DNA from: Jannaschia sp. M317 | Lineage (GTDB): Bacteria; Pseudomonadota; Alphaproteobacteria; Rhodobacterales; Rhodobacteraceae | Assembly (NCBI RefSeq): GCF_025141175.1 | Contig: NZ_CP081158.1 | Coordinates: 1-52,164 of the forward strand | Length of the DNA: 52,164 bases | Reading direction: 5' to 3' | Shown: positions 25,381 through 34,716 of the stretch, piece by piece | Layout of the letters: every line of letters starts with the position of its first letter | Numbering within the stretch: position 1 is the stretch's first letter | Position numbers and translations under genes: made by a program | Notes under the pieces: generated by a model | Seen by the model: the letters and a program-made list of their open reading frames with translations, nothing else | Database searches by the model: none | Told to the model about the DNA's origin: nothing

Positions 25381-26298
25381 TCAGGGCAGCCGGTAGATCC
25401 GCCGTGCGGTGTCGTGGAAGAGGTCGCGGATGATCGGCTGTCCCTGCCCGGCCAGGATTTGCGACAAGCTGGCGATCTGATCGTCGAAGCCGCAATTCAC
25501 ACCCTCGACCGGCAGGTTCGATCCATACATCAGCCGCGCAGAGCCGAGCGTCGTCAAGGCATGCGAAAGGTAAGGGGTCAGGACCGAGGGCGTCCAGGTC
25601 CGGTCAGCGGTCCAGAGGCCGGACACCTTTACGGTGACGTTCGCGCAGGCCGCGATCCGATCGATGCCCGCTCGCCATTGGCCCCCGTTGCCAGGTTGGT
25701 CCGGTTCAAGGGTTGCGAAGTGATTGATGACGATCGTCAGATCCGGCAGGGCGGCGGCCAGATCGGCCACTTCGGAAAGCTGGGCGGGCACCACGACCAT
25801 TTCGAGGACCAGGCCCAGGCCTGCGAGGTGGCGCGCCGCGATCCGAAACGCCGGGTCCGCCAGGCGGTGCGGTGCATTCGCCACGCGCCAACGCCCCGCC
25901 GCGTCCCAGGCGACGGGCGTGCGCACACCGCGCAGGCGATTGCTGGCGGCAGCGTGGTCATCGATCAACCGCGTGGCACCAGGGTCGGACAGGTCGACCT
26001 CTGCCACGATGGCAGATGGCCAGCCGGTCGTCCGGGCCAGTTCGTGCAGCCACCGCGTCTCGTCGACGGGATCGGCCGCGCCGCAATTGGCCTGGACGTG
26101 CACGCTGCCGACCAGATCGACAGAGGCGGTTTCCGCCAGATAGTCCGGCGGCAGGACGTCGCGACGGATCGCCGCCTTGTCGCCGAACCGGGCGGCTGGC
26201 GCATCGGGCGCCAGCCAGTGATAGGGAAACCGCGCCAGCTCCCAGAAGTGATGGTGCGCGTCGATGACCGGCACGCCCTGAAGCAGTCCAGCAGTCAA
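25381..26298 (-). CDS. Amidohydrolase-family sugar lactonase (L-fuconolactonase type)
   Basis: A 305-residue TIM-barrel amidohydrolase-2 protein (COG3618 type). IDAHHHFWEL carries the metal-site histidines H15 and H17; TIVINHFA and MYGSNLPVEG are the later conserved strands. Family members open aldono-lactones such as L-fucono- or L-rhamnono-lactone to the acid. It overlaps the SDR gene by four bases and is last in the leftward lacI operon. With the dehydratases on the other side it fits step two of an oxidative deoxyhexose pathway. The precise lactone is inferred, not shown. Confidence 0.85.
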   Translation of the reverse strand: MTAGLLQGVPVIDAHHHFWELARFPYHWLAPDAPAARFGDKAAIRRDVLPPDYLAETASVDLVGSVHVQANCGAADPVDETRWLHELARTTGWPSAIVAEVDLSDPGATRLIDDHAAASNRLRGVRTPVAWDAAGRWRVANAPHRLADPAFRIAARHLAGLGLVLEMVVVPAQLSEVADLAAALPDLTIVINHFATLEPDQPGNGGQWRAGIDRIAACANVTVKVSGLWTADRTWTPSVLTPYLSHALTTLGSARLMYGSNLPVEGVNCGFDDQIASLSQILAGQGQPIIRDLFHDTARRIYRLP

Positions 26299-27035
26299 TA
26301 GGTGGCACGCCCACCGGACAGATCGAAGACCGCCCCCGTGGAAAAGCTGTTCTCACGCGAGCACAGCCAGACGATCATGGCCGCCGCCTCGTCCAGTTCC
26401 AGAAAGCGGCCCCGCGGAATCTTGGACAACATGTAGTCGATATGTTCCTGCTTCATCTGGTCGAAGATCCGCGTGCGTGCCGCAGCAGGCGTGACGCAGT
26501 TCACCGCGATGTCGAGGTTGGCCAGCTCTTTGCCCAGGGATTTCGTCAGGCCGATGACCGCCGCCTTGGAGGCCGAATAGGCCGAGGCGTTGGGATTGCC
26601 TTCCTTGCCGGCGACCGAGGCGATGTTGACGATGCGACCGTAACCGGCCGCGGTCATCGAAGGCACGACCGCACGGTTGACGTGGAAGGTGCCCAGCAGG
26701 TTGACCTCGGTGATGGCGCGGAATTCGTCCACCGGATACTCGGCCAGGGGGGCGTTCGCCCCCGCGATCCCGGCGGAGTTCACAAGGATGGAAATCGGAT
26801 CGCCCGCGGCCAGGGTCGCCTCGGCGGCGGCCTGCACGCTGTTCCAGTCAGAGATGTCGACGCCGTGGGCCGTGGCCCCGCCGCCAAGTTCCTGCGCGGC
26901 CTGTTCCGCCAATGCGGCATCGCGATCCCAGACGGCGACGCGGGCCCCGCCTGCCGCTAGGCGGTTTGCCACGGCCCGCCCGATACCCTGCGCGCCGCCG
27001 GTGACCACCGCCAGTTGGTTTTCGAATTGTGTCAT
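26295..27035 (-). CDS. SDR-family dehydrogenase of the sugar-acid cluster
   Basis: A 246-residue short-chain dehydrogenase: TGGAQGIG at 12-19, NSAG at 86-89, catalytic S140, Y153 and K157. D37 ends the second strand (AVWDRD), which favours NAD over NADP. Overlaps both neighbours by four bases. In the L-fucose oxidation pathway an SDR either oxidises the sugar to the lactone or oxidises 2-keto-3-deoxy-L-fuconate to the 2,4-diketo acid; the FAH-type hydrolase at 37122 suggests the latter. Substrate cannot be settled from sequence. Confidence 0.87.
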   Translation of the reverse strand: MTQFENQLAVVTGGAQGIGRAVANRLAAGGARVAVWDRDAALAEQAAQELGGGATAHGVDISDWNSVQAAAEATLAAGDPISILVNSAGIAGANAPLAEYPVDEFRAITEVNLLGTFHVNRAVVPSMTAAGYGRIVNIASVAGKEGNPNASAYSASKAAVIGLTKSLGKELANLDIAVNCVTPAAARTRIFDQMKQEHIDYMLSKIPRGRFLELDEAAAMIVWLCSRENSFSTGAVFDLSGGRATY

Positions 27036-28087
27036 GCCTTGTCTGCCCTTGAATCCAGAGAAATGCTATGTGCCAGGCCGCCTTGGCTGGCCGATTGAAG
27101 CACTGCGTGCAGCGTCTCGACGGCGCGCGCGCCGATGTCGCCGGCGCTTTCGTTTCTTTCGCGCCCGAGGGCCACGTCGACCAGCCGGTTGGGTGGTCCC
27201 TCGCAGCTGTAGGTCCAGTCGCCAGGGGACACCTGCGCGACCTCCGTCTCGCCACCTTCGGTCTTGAGAACCATCCGCTCCGTTTCGATGTCCAGCAGGA
27301 CGGAACCCTTGGTGCCGTAGAGACGCAGATCCACCTCGAAGCCGTGGCCGTTCGGCACGCCGCAACTGCCCGACAGGACCCCGGTGGCCCCGTTGGTGAA
27401 CCGCACGGCGGCGGCGTCATGCAGGTCGATGTCGGTCGGGGCCTGGAATGCCATGGACCGAACTTCGGCGACGCGCAGGTCGGTGGCCCAGAACAGGATG
27501 CCCAGGGCATGGGACAGTTGCCCATAGGCATAGCCGCCCCCCTGATCCGGCGCTTCCCAGGTGCTGCGGTCCGGCTGGATCGCGATGTGCTTCCACCGCT
27601 CCATCCCGCCACCGGAAAAGATGCCCCGCGTAAAGGACGCCATGTGGCAGACGACATGCTCGATCGTTCCGATCCGCGCGGTAAAGTCGCGCAGGGTGTC
27701 GAGACCCGTCTTGTAGTTCCAGCCATAGGCCACCAGCAACTCGCGCTTGCACTCGGCGGCGATGCGCACCAGGTCCCAGGCCTCTGCGGGGTCAAGGCAC
27801 ATCGGCTTTTCGACCAGGACGTGACAGCCCTTTTCGAGAAAGGCGCGCGCCTGTTCGTAGTGCAGATTGTGTGGCGAGGCGATCACCGCGATGTCGATGT
27901 CCCGGTCGAGAATCTCGCGCCAGTCCTCGGTCGCGAAGGCAAAGCCGAATTCATCGCGGATCAGGTCCAGCTCCGCACGGCCAAGACGGCACACGCTGTC
28001 GAGCGTGACCTCGGGCCGGGCGGCCAGCACCGGGATGTGCATGCGGTAGGCGAAATGCCCTGCCCCGACGATGGCAGCCTTCAGCAT
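27032..28087 (-). CDS. Gfo/Idh/MocA-family oxidoreductase
   Basis: A 351-residue NAD(P)-dependent sugar dehydrogenase: Rossmann motif VGAGHFAYRMHIP at about 7-19, ASPHNLHYEQA at about 69, and the catalytic-lysine motif VEKPMCLDP near 92. The C-terminal sheet domain is complete. Such enzymes oxidise sugars, inositols or related compounds. It could supply the first oxidation, from sugar to lactone, in this cluster. Four-base overlap with the SDR downstream; 46 bases behind lacI. Confidence 0.88.
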   Translation of the reverse strand: MLKAAIVGAGHFAYRMHIPVLAARPEVTLDSVCRLGRAELDLIRDEFGFAFATEDWREILDRDIDIAVIASPHNLHYEQARAFLEKGCHVLVEKPMCLDPAEAWDLVRIAAECKRELLVAYGWNYKTGLDTLRDFTARIGTIEHVVCHMASFTRGIFSGGGMERWKHIAIQPDRSTWEAPDQGGGYAYGQLSHALGILFWATDLRVAEVRSMAFQAPTDIDLHDAAAVRFTNGATGVLSGSCGVPNGHGFEVDLRLYGTKGSVLLDIETERMVLKTEGGETEVAQVSPGDWTYSCEGPPNRLVDVALGRERNESAGDIGARAVETLHAVLQSASQGGLAHSISLDSRADKA

Positions 28088-28133
28088 GGTTGGCCCCGCC
28101 GCGCGCGAGGTTGGCAGAAAGGGGTCGGTTCGG

Positions 28134-29153
28134 TCATGTGCTGTTCCTGATCTTCAATGAATAACCGATGTCGTGAACCTCACGCTCGGCTTCGCTGCCC
28201 TGCAACCGGTCGAACACCAGCTCGGCGGCGCGTTCGCCGATGGTGCGACCGGGGATGTTCACCGTGGTCATCGTCACCGGCAGCAGAGACGACAGGCTCA
28301 GGTCCCCGAAGCCTGCGATGGCGACGTCCTGCGGAACGCGCACGCCGTTGGAAAGGCACCACAACATGGCCCCCTGCGCCGGCAGTTCCGCCAGGAAGAA
28401 CACCGCGTCCGGGGGCGTTTCGCGCGCCAGAAGCGCCTTGATCGCCGGCCCGCCCGCCTCGATCGTCGCGGGGTGTTCGAATTCTATGATCGCCTCGGGC
28501 GCCAGGGTCCGCCCGGCGTCGCGCATGGCATCCTCAAAGCCCCGCAGTCGGTCCGCGGCCTGGTCATTGTTCTGCGCGGCCCCGCCCACGATCACGATCT
28601 CGCGGTAGCCGCGGTCGATCAGATAGCGGGTCATGTCGCCCGCGGCGCGGTAGTTGTCGAAGCCGACGGCGCTGTCGATCACCGTGTCGGACATGTTCCA
28701 GGCTTCAACCACCGGGCCGTCATATCGTGCCAGCATCGCGCGGGTGGCGTCCGTATGCGAGAATCCGGTCAGGATGATTGCGTCGGCCTGTCGGGCGATG
28801 AAGGTCCGGACCGCCGCCTCTTCTGCTGCGGGGGACCAGTTGCTGACGGCAAGCAGCATCCGCAGGCCATGCGCATCCAGCTGTCCGGTCACACCTTGGG
28901 TGAAATCGGAGAAAAGCGAACTTGCCAGGATCGGCACCACGACCCCGATCATGTCGGAGCGTTTGGACACCAGGGACCGCGCCGTCAGGTTCGGCACATA
29001 GCCCAGTTCCGCGATGGTCTGCTGTATACGCTCGCGCGTGTCGGCGCGTACGGTCTCGGGCTGCCGCAAGGCGCGGGATACGGTGATCAAGGACAGGCCA
29101 GCCGCCCGCGATACATCCTTCAGCGTTACCTTTCTGCCGGTCTTCGTCCCCAT
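28134..29153 (-). CDS. LacI-family transcriptional regulator of the CUT1 sugar-acid cluster
   Basis: A 339-residue regulator. VTLKDVSRAAGLSLITVSRAL at about residues 9-29 is the LacI helix-turn-helix, with the hinge helix NLTARSLVSKRSDMIGVVV, and a periplasmic-binding-protein-like sugar domain follows. I chose the ATG ending at 29153, since the longer upstream frame is not family-like. It is first in a leftward operon and divergent from the ABC receptor gene; two related 20-bp sites lie between. It probably represses both sides until the sugar or an intermediate binds. Confidence 0.92.
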   Translation of the reverse strand: MGTKTGRKVTLKDVSRAAGLSLITVSRALRQPETVRADTRERIQQTIAELGYVPNLTARSLVSKRSDMIGVVVPILASSLFSDFTQGVTGQLDAHGLRMLLAVSNWSPAAEEAAVRTFIARQADAIILTGFSHTDATRAMLARYDGPVVEAWNMSDTVIDSAVGFDNYRAAGDMTRYLIDRGYREIVIVGGAAQNNDQAADRLRGFEDAMRDAGRTLAPEAIIEFEHPATIEAGGPAIKALLARETPPDAVFFLAELPAQGAMLWCLSNGVRVPQDVAIAGFGDLSLSSLLPVTMTTVNIPGRTIGERAAELVFDRLQGSEAEREVHDIGYSLKIRNST

Positions 29154-29218
29154 CCGGCGTCCTTTCTGGTCGTTTTCACCCCTCGGCGCCGCACGCCAAG
29201 AAGTTTTCAAAAATACAA

Positions 29219-29279
29219 TTGACACACGAGTATCATTGCAACTAACGTCCGTCAATAAGCAATGACACTCGTATATCAT
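29219..29279. promoter_or_regulatory. Paired candidate LacI operators in the divergent promoter
   Basis: Site A (29219-29238), read on the minus strand, is CAATGATACTCGTGTGTCAA. Site B (29260-29279), read on the plus strand, is CAATGACACTCGTATATCAT. They agree at 16 of 20 positions and face each other, 21 bases apart. Site A contains TTGACA (29219-29224). They lie between the lacI start (29153) and the receptor start (29326). Recognition by the LacI protein is inferred. Confidence 0.6.
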
Positions 29280-29325
29280 TTGCTGAATGTCAGGGTCACC
29301 GACCCTGTTTTCTAGGGAGGAAGAC

Positions 29326-30642
29326 ATGACAGACCCGATTAGCAGACGCCGATTCCTCGGCACCACAGCGGCCGTCGGCGCCGCAACCCTCGCCCCGACG
29401 ATGCCCGCACGTGCGGCCGCCGGAGACGTGTCCGTATGGAAATTCGGCGGCACCCCCACCGAGGTCGAGCAATGGGCGCTCCGCAATGACGCCTTTGCGG
29501 CGGCGAATTCCGACATCGACCTCAACTATTCCTACTTCAACGGCCAGATCCGCCGTCAGAAGATCCTGGCCGGGTTCCAGACCCGTCGCCTGGCTGACGT
29601 GATCATCGCTTTCGGGCAGGACATCCCGGAATTCGCGGGCTTCGACATGATCCAGCCCCTCGACGACATCGCCGCCGACAAGATCGAAGGCTGGAAAGAG
29701 CGGATCGTGCCCGAGGTGCTGGCCTCCGGGATGCACGAAGGCAAGCTCTATGGCGTGCCCACCTATGTCGACATGGCGAGCTTCCTGGCCGTCAACCTGG
29801 ACGCCCTGGAAGAGGCAGGTTTCGACCGCCCGCCCGCCACCTGGTCCGAGCTGCGCGAATACGCCAAGGCCATGACCAAGCCCGACCGCCCCGGTATCGC
29901 CTTCCCGGCCACGACGGCGCCCGTCGACATCAACATCTTCGAGGGTCTGGCCTATGCCAACGGCGGACGCATCTTCGACGAGGAAACCGGCAAGGTCACG
30001 CTGAACGATCCGGGTGTCGTCGATGCCCTGCAGCTTTACATCGACCTGATTGCCGACGGGTCTACCCCCGCGGCGACCTCGCTGACCGAGACCTTCTTCC
30101 GCGACACCGCGCAGCTGTTCGGTCAGGGGCGGTCGGCCATGTGGATCGGTCTGTCCTGGCTCAACACGCCCTGGGGTGTGTCCGAAGACGTTCGCTGGAC
30201 GGGCGTGCCCTTCCCGCGCCCCGACGCGCCCAGCGGCAGCTTTGCGCCCGTCAATGCGATCATGGATCCCACTGCGATCCTGATGGTGTCCTCGCGGTCC
30301 GAGAACCCCGAAGCGGCGATCGAGTATCTCGACTTCTGGTCGCAGAACGAGCAGCTCGAAATCTGGGGCGGTCAGCCCGAGGTCGCGCGCATCCCCGCCG
30401 GCAAGGCCGCCTGGGACAACAGCGAGCTGGCCGAAGTCTGGCCGAACTGGGTCAAGGCCTACAACGAAGGCAACCTGTTCGAAGGCGCGGCTCCGATGCC
30501 CCGTTTCATCGGTGTCTCGGCCATTGAATCCGCGCTCGGCACGGCGATCCAGGAAGCGATCCTTGGTCAGAAGACGCCGCAGCAGGCGCTCGATGACGCC
30601 ACCGCAGCCGCCCAGACGCAGATCGACCTGATCCGCGGCTGA
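29326..30642 (+). CDS. CUT1 ABC transporter sugar-binding protein with Tat signal
   Basis: A 438-residue family 1 extracellular solute-binding protein. SRRRFLG at residues 6-12 followed by TTAAVGAATLAPTMPARA is a twin-arginine export signal with a likely cut after ARA. The rest shows the SBP fold (VWKFGGTPTEVEQWA, MHEGKLYGVPTYVDM). It captures the sugar in the periplasm for the permeases at 30759 and 31637. AGGGAGGA precedes the ATG. A hairpin follows the gene. The substrate is probably a deoxyhexose or an oligomer, from context. Confidence 0.92.
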   Translation: MTDPISRRRFLGTTAAVGAATLAPTMPARAAAGDVSVWKFGGTPTEVEQWALRNDAFAAANSDIDLNYSYFNGQIRRQKILAGFQTRRLADVIIAFGQDIPEFAGFDMIQPLDDIAADKIEGWKERIVPEVLASGMHEGKLYGVPTYVDMASFLAVNLDALEEAGFDRPPATWSELREYAKAMTKPDRPGIAFPATTAPVDINIFEGLAYANGGRIFDEETGKVTLNDPGVVDALQLYIDLIADGSTPAATSLTETFFRDTAQLFGQGRSAMWIGLSWLNTPWGVSEDVRWTGVPFPRPDAPSGSFAPVNAIMDPTAILMVSSRSENPEAAIEYLDFWSQNEQLEIWGGQPEVARIPAGKAAWDNSELAEVWPNWVKAYNEGNLFEGAAPMPRFIGVSAIESALGTAIQEAILGQKTPQQALDDATAAAQTQIDLIRG

Positions 30643-30656
30643 CCCGCGGGGCGTAT

Positions 30657-30700
30657 GGCAGGCTCGCAAGGACCCTCCCGAGGTCCTTGCGGGCCCTGCC
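30657..30700 (+). promoter_or_regulatory. Hairpin after the CUT1 receptor gene
   Basis: CGCAAGGACC (30665-30674) pairs perfectly with GGTCCTTGCG (30682-30691), extended outside by GGCAGG (30657-30662) with CCTGCC (30695-30700). It lies in the 116-base gap between receptor and first permease and lacks a T-run. As for dctP and rhaS, it probably raises receptor mRNA over permease mRNA. Confidence 0.7.
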
Positions 30701-30758
30701 AGCCCCTCCGGCATTCACGAACGTCCGAACAACAACCTCCCGAGGGGGCCCGACGACC

Positions 30759-31640
30759 ATGCAAAACGACCGCCTTCTGGCGTATTTCATGATATTGCCT
30801 GTGGTGGCGGCTGTTCTCGCCTTCGTCGTCGGGCCAACTTACAACGTCGGCACGCTCAGCCTGACCCAGGTGGTCATGGGGCAAGAGCGGGGCTTTGGCA
30901 CACTCGGAAACTTCCGGGCGCTGATCAACGACCCGGTGTTCCTTCTGGTGATGAAGAACACCGCGATCTGGATCGTCGGCGGCACCCTGGCCTGCGTCTC
31001 CGTGGGGCTGGCCGTGGGCACGTTCCTCGCGATCGACTCCAAGATGACGACCGGCCTGCGCGCCCTGATCCTTCTGCCATGGGTCCTGCCGGATGTGGTG
31101 ACGGCCATGGCCTGGAAATGGATGCTGCACGGCCAGGTCGGCATCATCGGCCAGACCCTGACCTCGACCGGCCTGACCGACGAGCCGATCTCCTTCATGG
31201 GGGACCCGGATCTGGTGATGTGGATGCTGGTGGTGGTTCTGGTCTGGCGCAAGATGCCGCTTGTGGCGCTGATCCTCTGCGCGGCCATCCGCTCCGTACC
31301 CGATGAACAGCTGGAAGCGGCGCGCATGGACGGGGCCACGGCATTCGAGAGGTTCCGCTTTGTCGTGATCCCGAACATCGCCTTTTCGCTGACGGCGGTG
31401 ACGGTCATCTCGATGATCTGGATCACCGCGGAATTCGCCCTGCCCTGGATCATGACGGGCGGCGGGCCGGCCAATGCCAGCCAGATCATGGCAACCTACA
31501 TCTATCAGCAGAGCTTCGAGTTCTTCAATTGGGGCGTCGCCTCGGCCATGTCGGTGGTCAACCTCGTCATGCTCGCTTCGATCGTGGGTCTCTATCTCTA
31601 CATCAATCGTCGCTCCTGGGCGTCGGAGGGGACACGATGA
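30759..31640 (+). CDS. CUT1 ABC transporter permease (MalF/UgpA type)
   Basis: A 293-residue inner-membrane protein with six predicted helices. The EAA-type loop near residues 180-205 is visible (IRSVPDEQLEAARMDGATAF), the docking point for the ATPase. First permease of the operon; its stop overlaps the next start by four bases. Confidence 0.92.
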   Translation: MQNDRLLAYFMILPVVAAVLAFVVGPTYNVGTLSLTQVVMGQERGFGTLGNFRALINDPVFLLVMKNTAIWIVGGTLACVSVGLAVGTFLAIDSKMTTGLRALILLPWVLPDVVTAMAWKWMLHGQVGIIGQTLTSTGLTDEPISFMGDPDLVMWMLVVVLVWRKMPLVALILCAAIRSVPDEQLEAARMDGATAFERFRFVVIPNIAFSLTAVTVISMIWITAEFALPWIMTGGGPANASQIMATYIYQQSFEFFNWGVASAMSVVNLVMLASIVGLYLYINRRSWASEGTR

Positions 31641-32494
31641 ACGAAACGTCACGCACCTGGTACTGGACGGGGCTCAGCCTGATCGGCCTCGTCATTGCCC
31701 TCTATGTCCTGTTCCCGATCTTCTGGCTGTTCCTGGCCTCGTTCAAGACGCAGTCGGAACTGGCCAGCCTGCCGGTCGCCTTCTGGCCCGAGTCCCTGAC
31801 TCTGGACGCCTACAAGGCGCTGTTCTCGCCCACGCACCAAAAGGGGCAGCTGCTCGACTGGCCGCAACTGATCGGCAACAGCTTTTTCATCGCCATCACC
31901 TCGACGATCCTGGTGGTCTTCTTCGGCACGCTGGCGGGCTATGCCTTCGCCCGGCTCAACTTTCCGGGGCGCGACCTGATCCTCGGCGGGCTCCTGATCA
32001 GCCGGATGTTCCAGGGCGCGGCGCTGCTGCTGCCGACCTACCGGTTGATGAACGCGCTTGGTTTGCAAGACAGCCTGATTGGCCTCGTACTGCTCTACAG
32101 CGCCTTCGGCCTGCCCTTCGCCACCTGGATCATCGCGTCCTCCTTGCGGGAAATCCCGCGCGAGCTGGAAGAAAGCGCGATGATGGACGGGGCGTCCCGT
32201 CTGCAAAGCATGGTCATGGTGGTGCTGCCCCTGGCAACGCCCGCCCTGATCACCGCCGCGATGTGGCACTTCGTGGGGGCCTGGTCCGAATTCGCCTTTG
32301 CCTCGATCCTGCTGGAATCCAACGATACCAAGACGGTGACGATCGGTCTGGCCAGCTTCGTGGAGCTGTTCACCCTGGAATTCCAGTTCGTCGGAGCCGC
32401 CGCGACCATCGTGGCCCTGCCGATCATGCTGATCTTCTTCTTCGGGCAGCGCTACTTCACGCGGGGCCTGCTGGCAGGGGCGGTCAAGGGATGA
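31637..32494 (+). CDS. CUT1 ABC transporter permease (MalG/UgpE type)
   Basis: A 285-residue protein with six predicted helices and the conserved cytoplasmic loop SLREIPRELEESAMMDGASR near residues 170-190. It pairs with the permease at 30759 to form the channel. Start ATG 31637 overlaps the previous stop; the dehydratase ATG 32491 overlaps its own stop, so translation is coupled. Confidence 0.92.
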   Translation: MNETSRTWYWTGLSLIGLVIALYVLFPIFWLFLASFKTQSELASLPVAFWPESLTLDAYKALFSPTHQKGQLLDWPQLIGNSFFIAITSTILVVFFGTLAGYAFARLNFPGRDLILGGLLISRMFQGAALLLPTYRLMNALGLQDSLIGLVLLYSAFGLPFATWIIASSLREIPRELEESAMMDGASRLQSMVMVVLPLATPALITAAMWHFVGAWSEFAFASILLESNDTKTVTIGLASFVELFTLEFQFVGAAATIVALPIMLIFFFGQRYFTRGLLAGAVKG

Positions 32495-33639
32495 AGATCC
32501 TGGCCGTCACCGCGCGGGCCGTCGATTGCGGCTTTCAGAAGCAGGCGCTGCAAACCTCCCGCGTGGCCTCGCCCATGTCCCGCTTTCCGCAGTTCGCCGA
32601 ACGACGGTCCAGCTGGATGTGGCCCACCAAGAAGGTGTTCCTGCGGATCGAGACCGAGGACGGTCTGACCGGCTGGTCCTGCACCAACGGCGGCGAGGTG
32701 GTCGAGTTGATCCTCAACGCGCATCTGGCGCGGCTGCTCGACGGGCAGGACGCCGGGGACATCGACCTGCTGTGGGATCAGATGGTCGCGGCCCTGCTGC
32801 CCAACGACCGGTCGGGCTTTGCGATGATGGCGGTCGCGGCTGTCGACATCGCGCTGTGGGACCTGCGGGCCAAGCGCGCGGCCGTCCCACTGGTCGATGT
32901 GCTGGGCGGGGCCCGCACCGACACCCTGCGCACCTATGCCACCACCCCGCAACCCGACGCGTTGGCGGGCGGGGCTTGGGCCGGGCTGAAGGCCGCCGCC
33001 CCCTACGGACCCGAAGCCGGGGCCGAAGGGCTGGCGGAAAACGTCGCGCTGATGCACCGCTTCGCCAAGGCGGCGGGGCCCGAGACACCGATCATGATCG
33101 ATGCCTTCATGGCCTGGGACGCCGACTATGCCCTGCGCTTTGCCGAAGCGATGGCCGATCTGCCGCTGGCCTGGCTGGAGGATCCGCTGCCGCCGAACGA
33201 CATCGACGGGCTGATCCGCCTGCGCGACGGGATGGATCCGTCCGTGCCGCTGGCGCTTGGCAACTTCGCCTTCTCTCGTTCCGATTGCGCCGAACTGATG
33301 CGCGCGGGCGTCGCGGGCATCCTGCAACCGGATGTCGCCTGGGCCGGTGGCATCACAGAGGCGCTGCGGATCCTCGACATGGCGGCGGAAACCGACACGC
33401 CCGTGATCCTGCACAACACCTGCGAACAGCCCTGGTCGCTGTCCCTCGCGGCCGCCCGCCAGGACGACGCGCTGGTCGAATTCGTCGATCGCGGTGCGCA
33501 ATCGCCGTTGTACGGCCTGATTGCGCCCCACCCCGACATCCAGGCCGGTCAAACGCCCGTGCCCCGCGATGCCGCCGGGTATCGCCCCGCCGAGGTGGCC
33601 CTGTCCGCCTTTCCTTCCCCGACCTTGCAAGGAGCCTGA
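32491..33639 (+). CDS. Enolase-superfamily sugar-acid dehydratase, L-rhamnonate-dehydratase-like
   Basis: A 382-residue mandelate-racemase-type enzyme that would remove water from an aldonate to give a 2-keto-3-deoxy acid. Metal ligands: D204 (MIDAFMAWD), E230 (WLEDPLPP) and N258 (ALGNFAF); the general base is H308 (VILHNTC). An Asn as third ligand is known from glucarate dehydratase. GLKAAAPYGPEAGAEG recalls the K.P...GP..G segment of L-rhamnonate dehydratase. It lies between the permease and ATPase genes. L-fuconate, L-rhamnonate or a related acid is the likely substrate; sequence alone does not decide. Confidence 0.85.
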   Translation: MKILAVTARAVDCGFQKQALQTSRVASPMSRFPQFAERRSSWMWPTKKVFLRIETEDGLTGWSCTNGGEVVELILNAHLARLLDGQDAGDIDLLWDQMVAALLPNDRSGFAMMAVAAVDIALWDLRAKRAAVPLVDVLGGARTDTLRTYATTPQPDALAGGAWAGLKAAAPYGPEAGAEGLAENVALMHRFAKAAGPETPIMIDAFMAWDADYALRFAEAMADLPLAWLEDPLPPNDIDGLIRLRDGMDPSVPLALGNFAFSRSDCAELMRAGVAGILQPDVAWAGGITEALRILDMAAETDTPVILHNTCEQPWSLSLAAARQDDALVEFVDRGAQSPLYGLIAPHPDIQAGQTPVPRDAAGYRPAEVALSAFPSPTLQGA

Positions 33640-33642
33640 CCG

Positions 33643-34716
33643 ATGGGATCGCTCGCCCTGAGAAACATCCGCAAATCCTACGGCGCCGTCGAGGTCCTCC
33701 ACGGGATCGACCTCGACATCAAGGACGGCGAATTCACCGTCCTCGTCGGGCCCTCGGGCTGCGGGAAATCCACCCTGCTGCGCGCCATCGCCGGCCTGGA
33801 GACGATCAGCGATGGCGACATCGTGCTGGACGAGGACCGGATCAACACCCGCCAGCCCAAGGAACGCGACATCGCGATGGTGTTCCAGAACTACGCGCTT
33901 TATCCGCATATGAACGTGGCGCAGAACATGGCCTTTTCCCTGCGCCTGGCCAAGGTCTCCAAGGAGGAGCAGGATCGCAAGGTCCGCGCCGCCGCCGAGA
34001 TCCTCGACCTGACCGCCCTGCTGGAACGGTATCCCCGTCAGCTTTCCGGCGGCCAGCGGCAACGCGTCGCCATGGGGCGGGCCATCGTGCGCGACCCCAA
34101 GGTCTTCTTGTTTGACGAGCCGCTGTCGAACCTGGACGCCAAGCTGCGCGTCCAGATGCGCTCCGAGATCAAGGAACTGCACCAGAGGCTGCGGACAACC
34201 ACGGTCTACGTCACCCACGACCAGATCGAGGCGATGACCATGGCCGACAAGATCGTCGTCATGCGCGGTGGCCACGTCGAACAGATCGGCACCCCGCTGG
34301 AGCTTTATGACAACCCGGCCAGTGTCTTTGTCGCGGGCTTCATCGGATCGCCCGCCATGAACTTCCTGCCGGCCCAGGTGACCGCCCGTGGGGTGGAAAC
34401 GCTGCAGGGCGAACTGATCGGCCCCGCGCCCGCAGGATGTCCCTCCGGCCGGACCGTGACGGCGGGCTTCCGCCCCGAGGACATTCGCCTGGGGACCGAC
34501 GGCATTGCCGCCCGTGTCACCCTGGTGGAACCCACGGGGGCCGAAACGCAGCTTACGTTGAAGCTGGGCGGGACCGCGATCGTCGTGACCACGCGCGACC
34601 GCATCACCCTGGCCCCGGGCGACCCGGTCCACCTGTCGGTGGAACCCGGCAAGCTGCACTGCTTCGACACCGAGACAGAGCGTACGCTGTCAGACGCGTC
34701 CGCAGTCGCCGCATGA
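33643..34716 (+). CDS. CUT1 ABC transporter ATP-binding protein (UgpC/MsmK type)
   Basis: A 357-residue ATPase: Walker A GPSGCGKST at 36-44, Q-loop VFQNYALYPHM, signature LSGGQRQRVAMGRAI near 135, Walker B FLFDEPLSNLD, and a C-terminal TOBE-type domain from about 240. It energises the two permeases upstream. The stop overlaps the next dehydratase start by four bases. Confidence 0.94.
   Translation: MGSLALRNIRKSYGAVEVLHGIDLDIKDGEFTVLVGPSGCGKSTLLRAIAGLETISDGDIVLDEDRINTRQPKERDIAMVFQNYALYPHMNVAQNMAFSLRLAKVSKEEQDRKVRAAAEILDLTALLERYPRQLSGGQRQRVAMGRAIVRDPKVFLFDEPLSNLDAKLRVQMRSEIKELHQRLRTTTVYVTHDQIEAMTMADKIVVMRGGHVEQIGTPLELYDNPASVFVAGFIGSPAMNFLPAQVTARGVETLQGELIGPAPAGCPSGRTVTAGFRPEDIRLGTDGIAARVTLVEPTGAETQLTLKLGGTAIVVTTRDRITLAPGDPVHLSVEPGKLHCFDTETERTLSDASAVAA

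Noticed and set aside
25381..26298. GSNLP in the lactonase as loss of a catalytic Asp
   Set aside because: As far as I recall SN.P is common in this COG3618 subgroup, so it is not good evidence of inactivation.
32452..34659. A 735-codon open frame on the minus strand opposite the dehydratase and ATPase genes
   Set aside because: Same reason: a shadow of high-GC codons with a His/Gly/Arg-rich translation.
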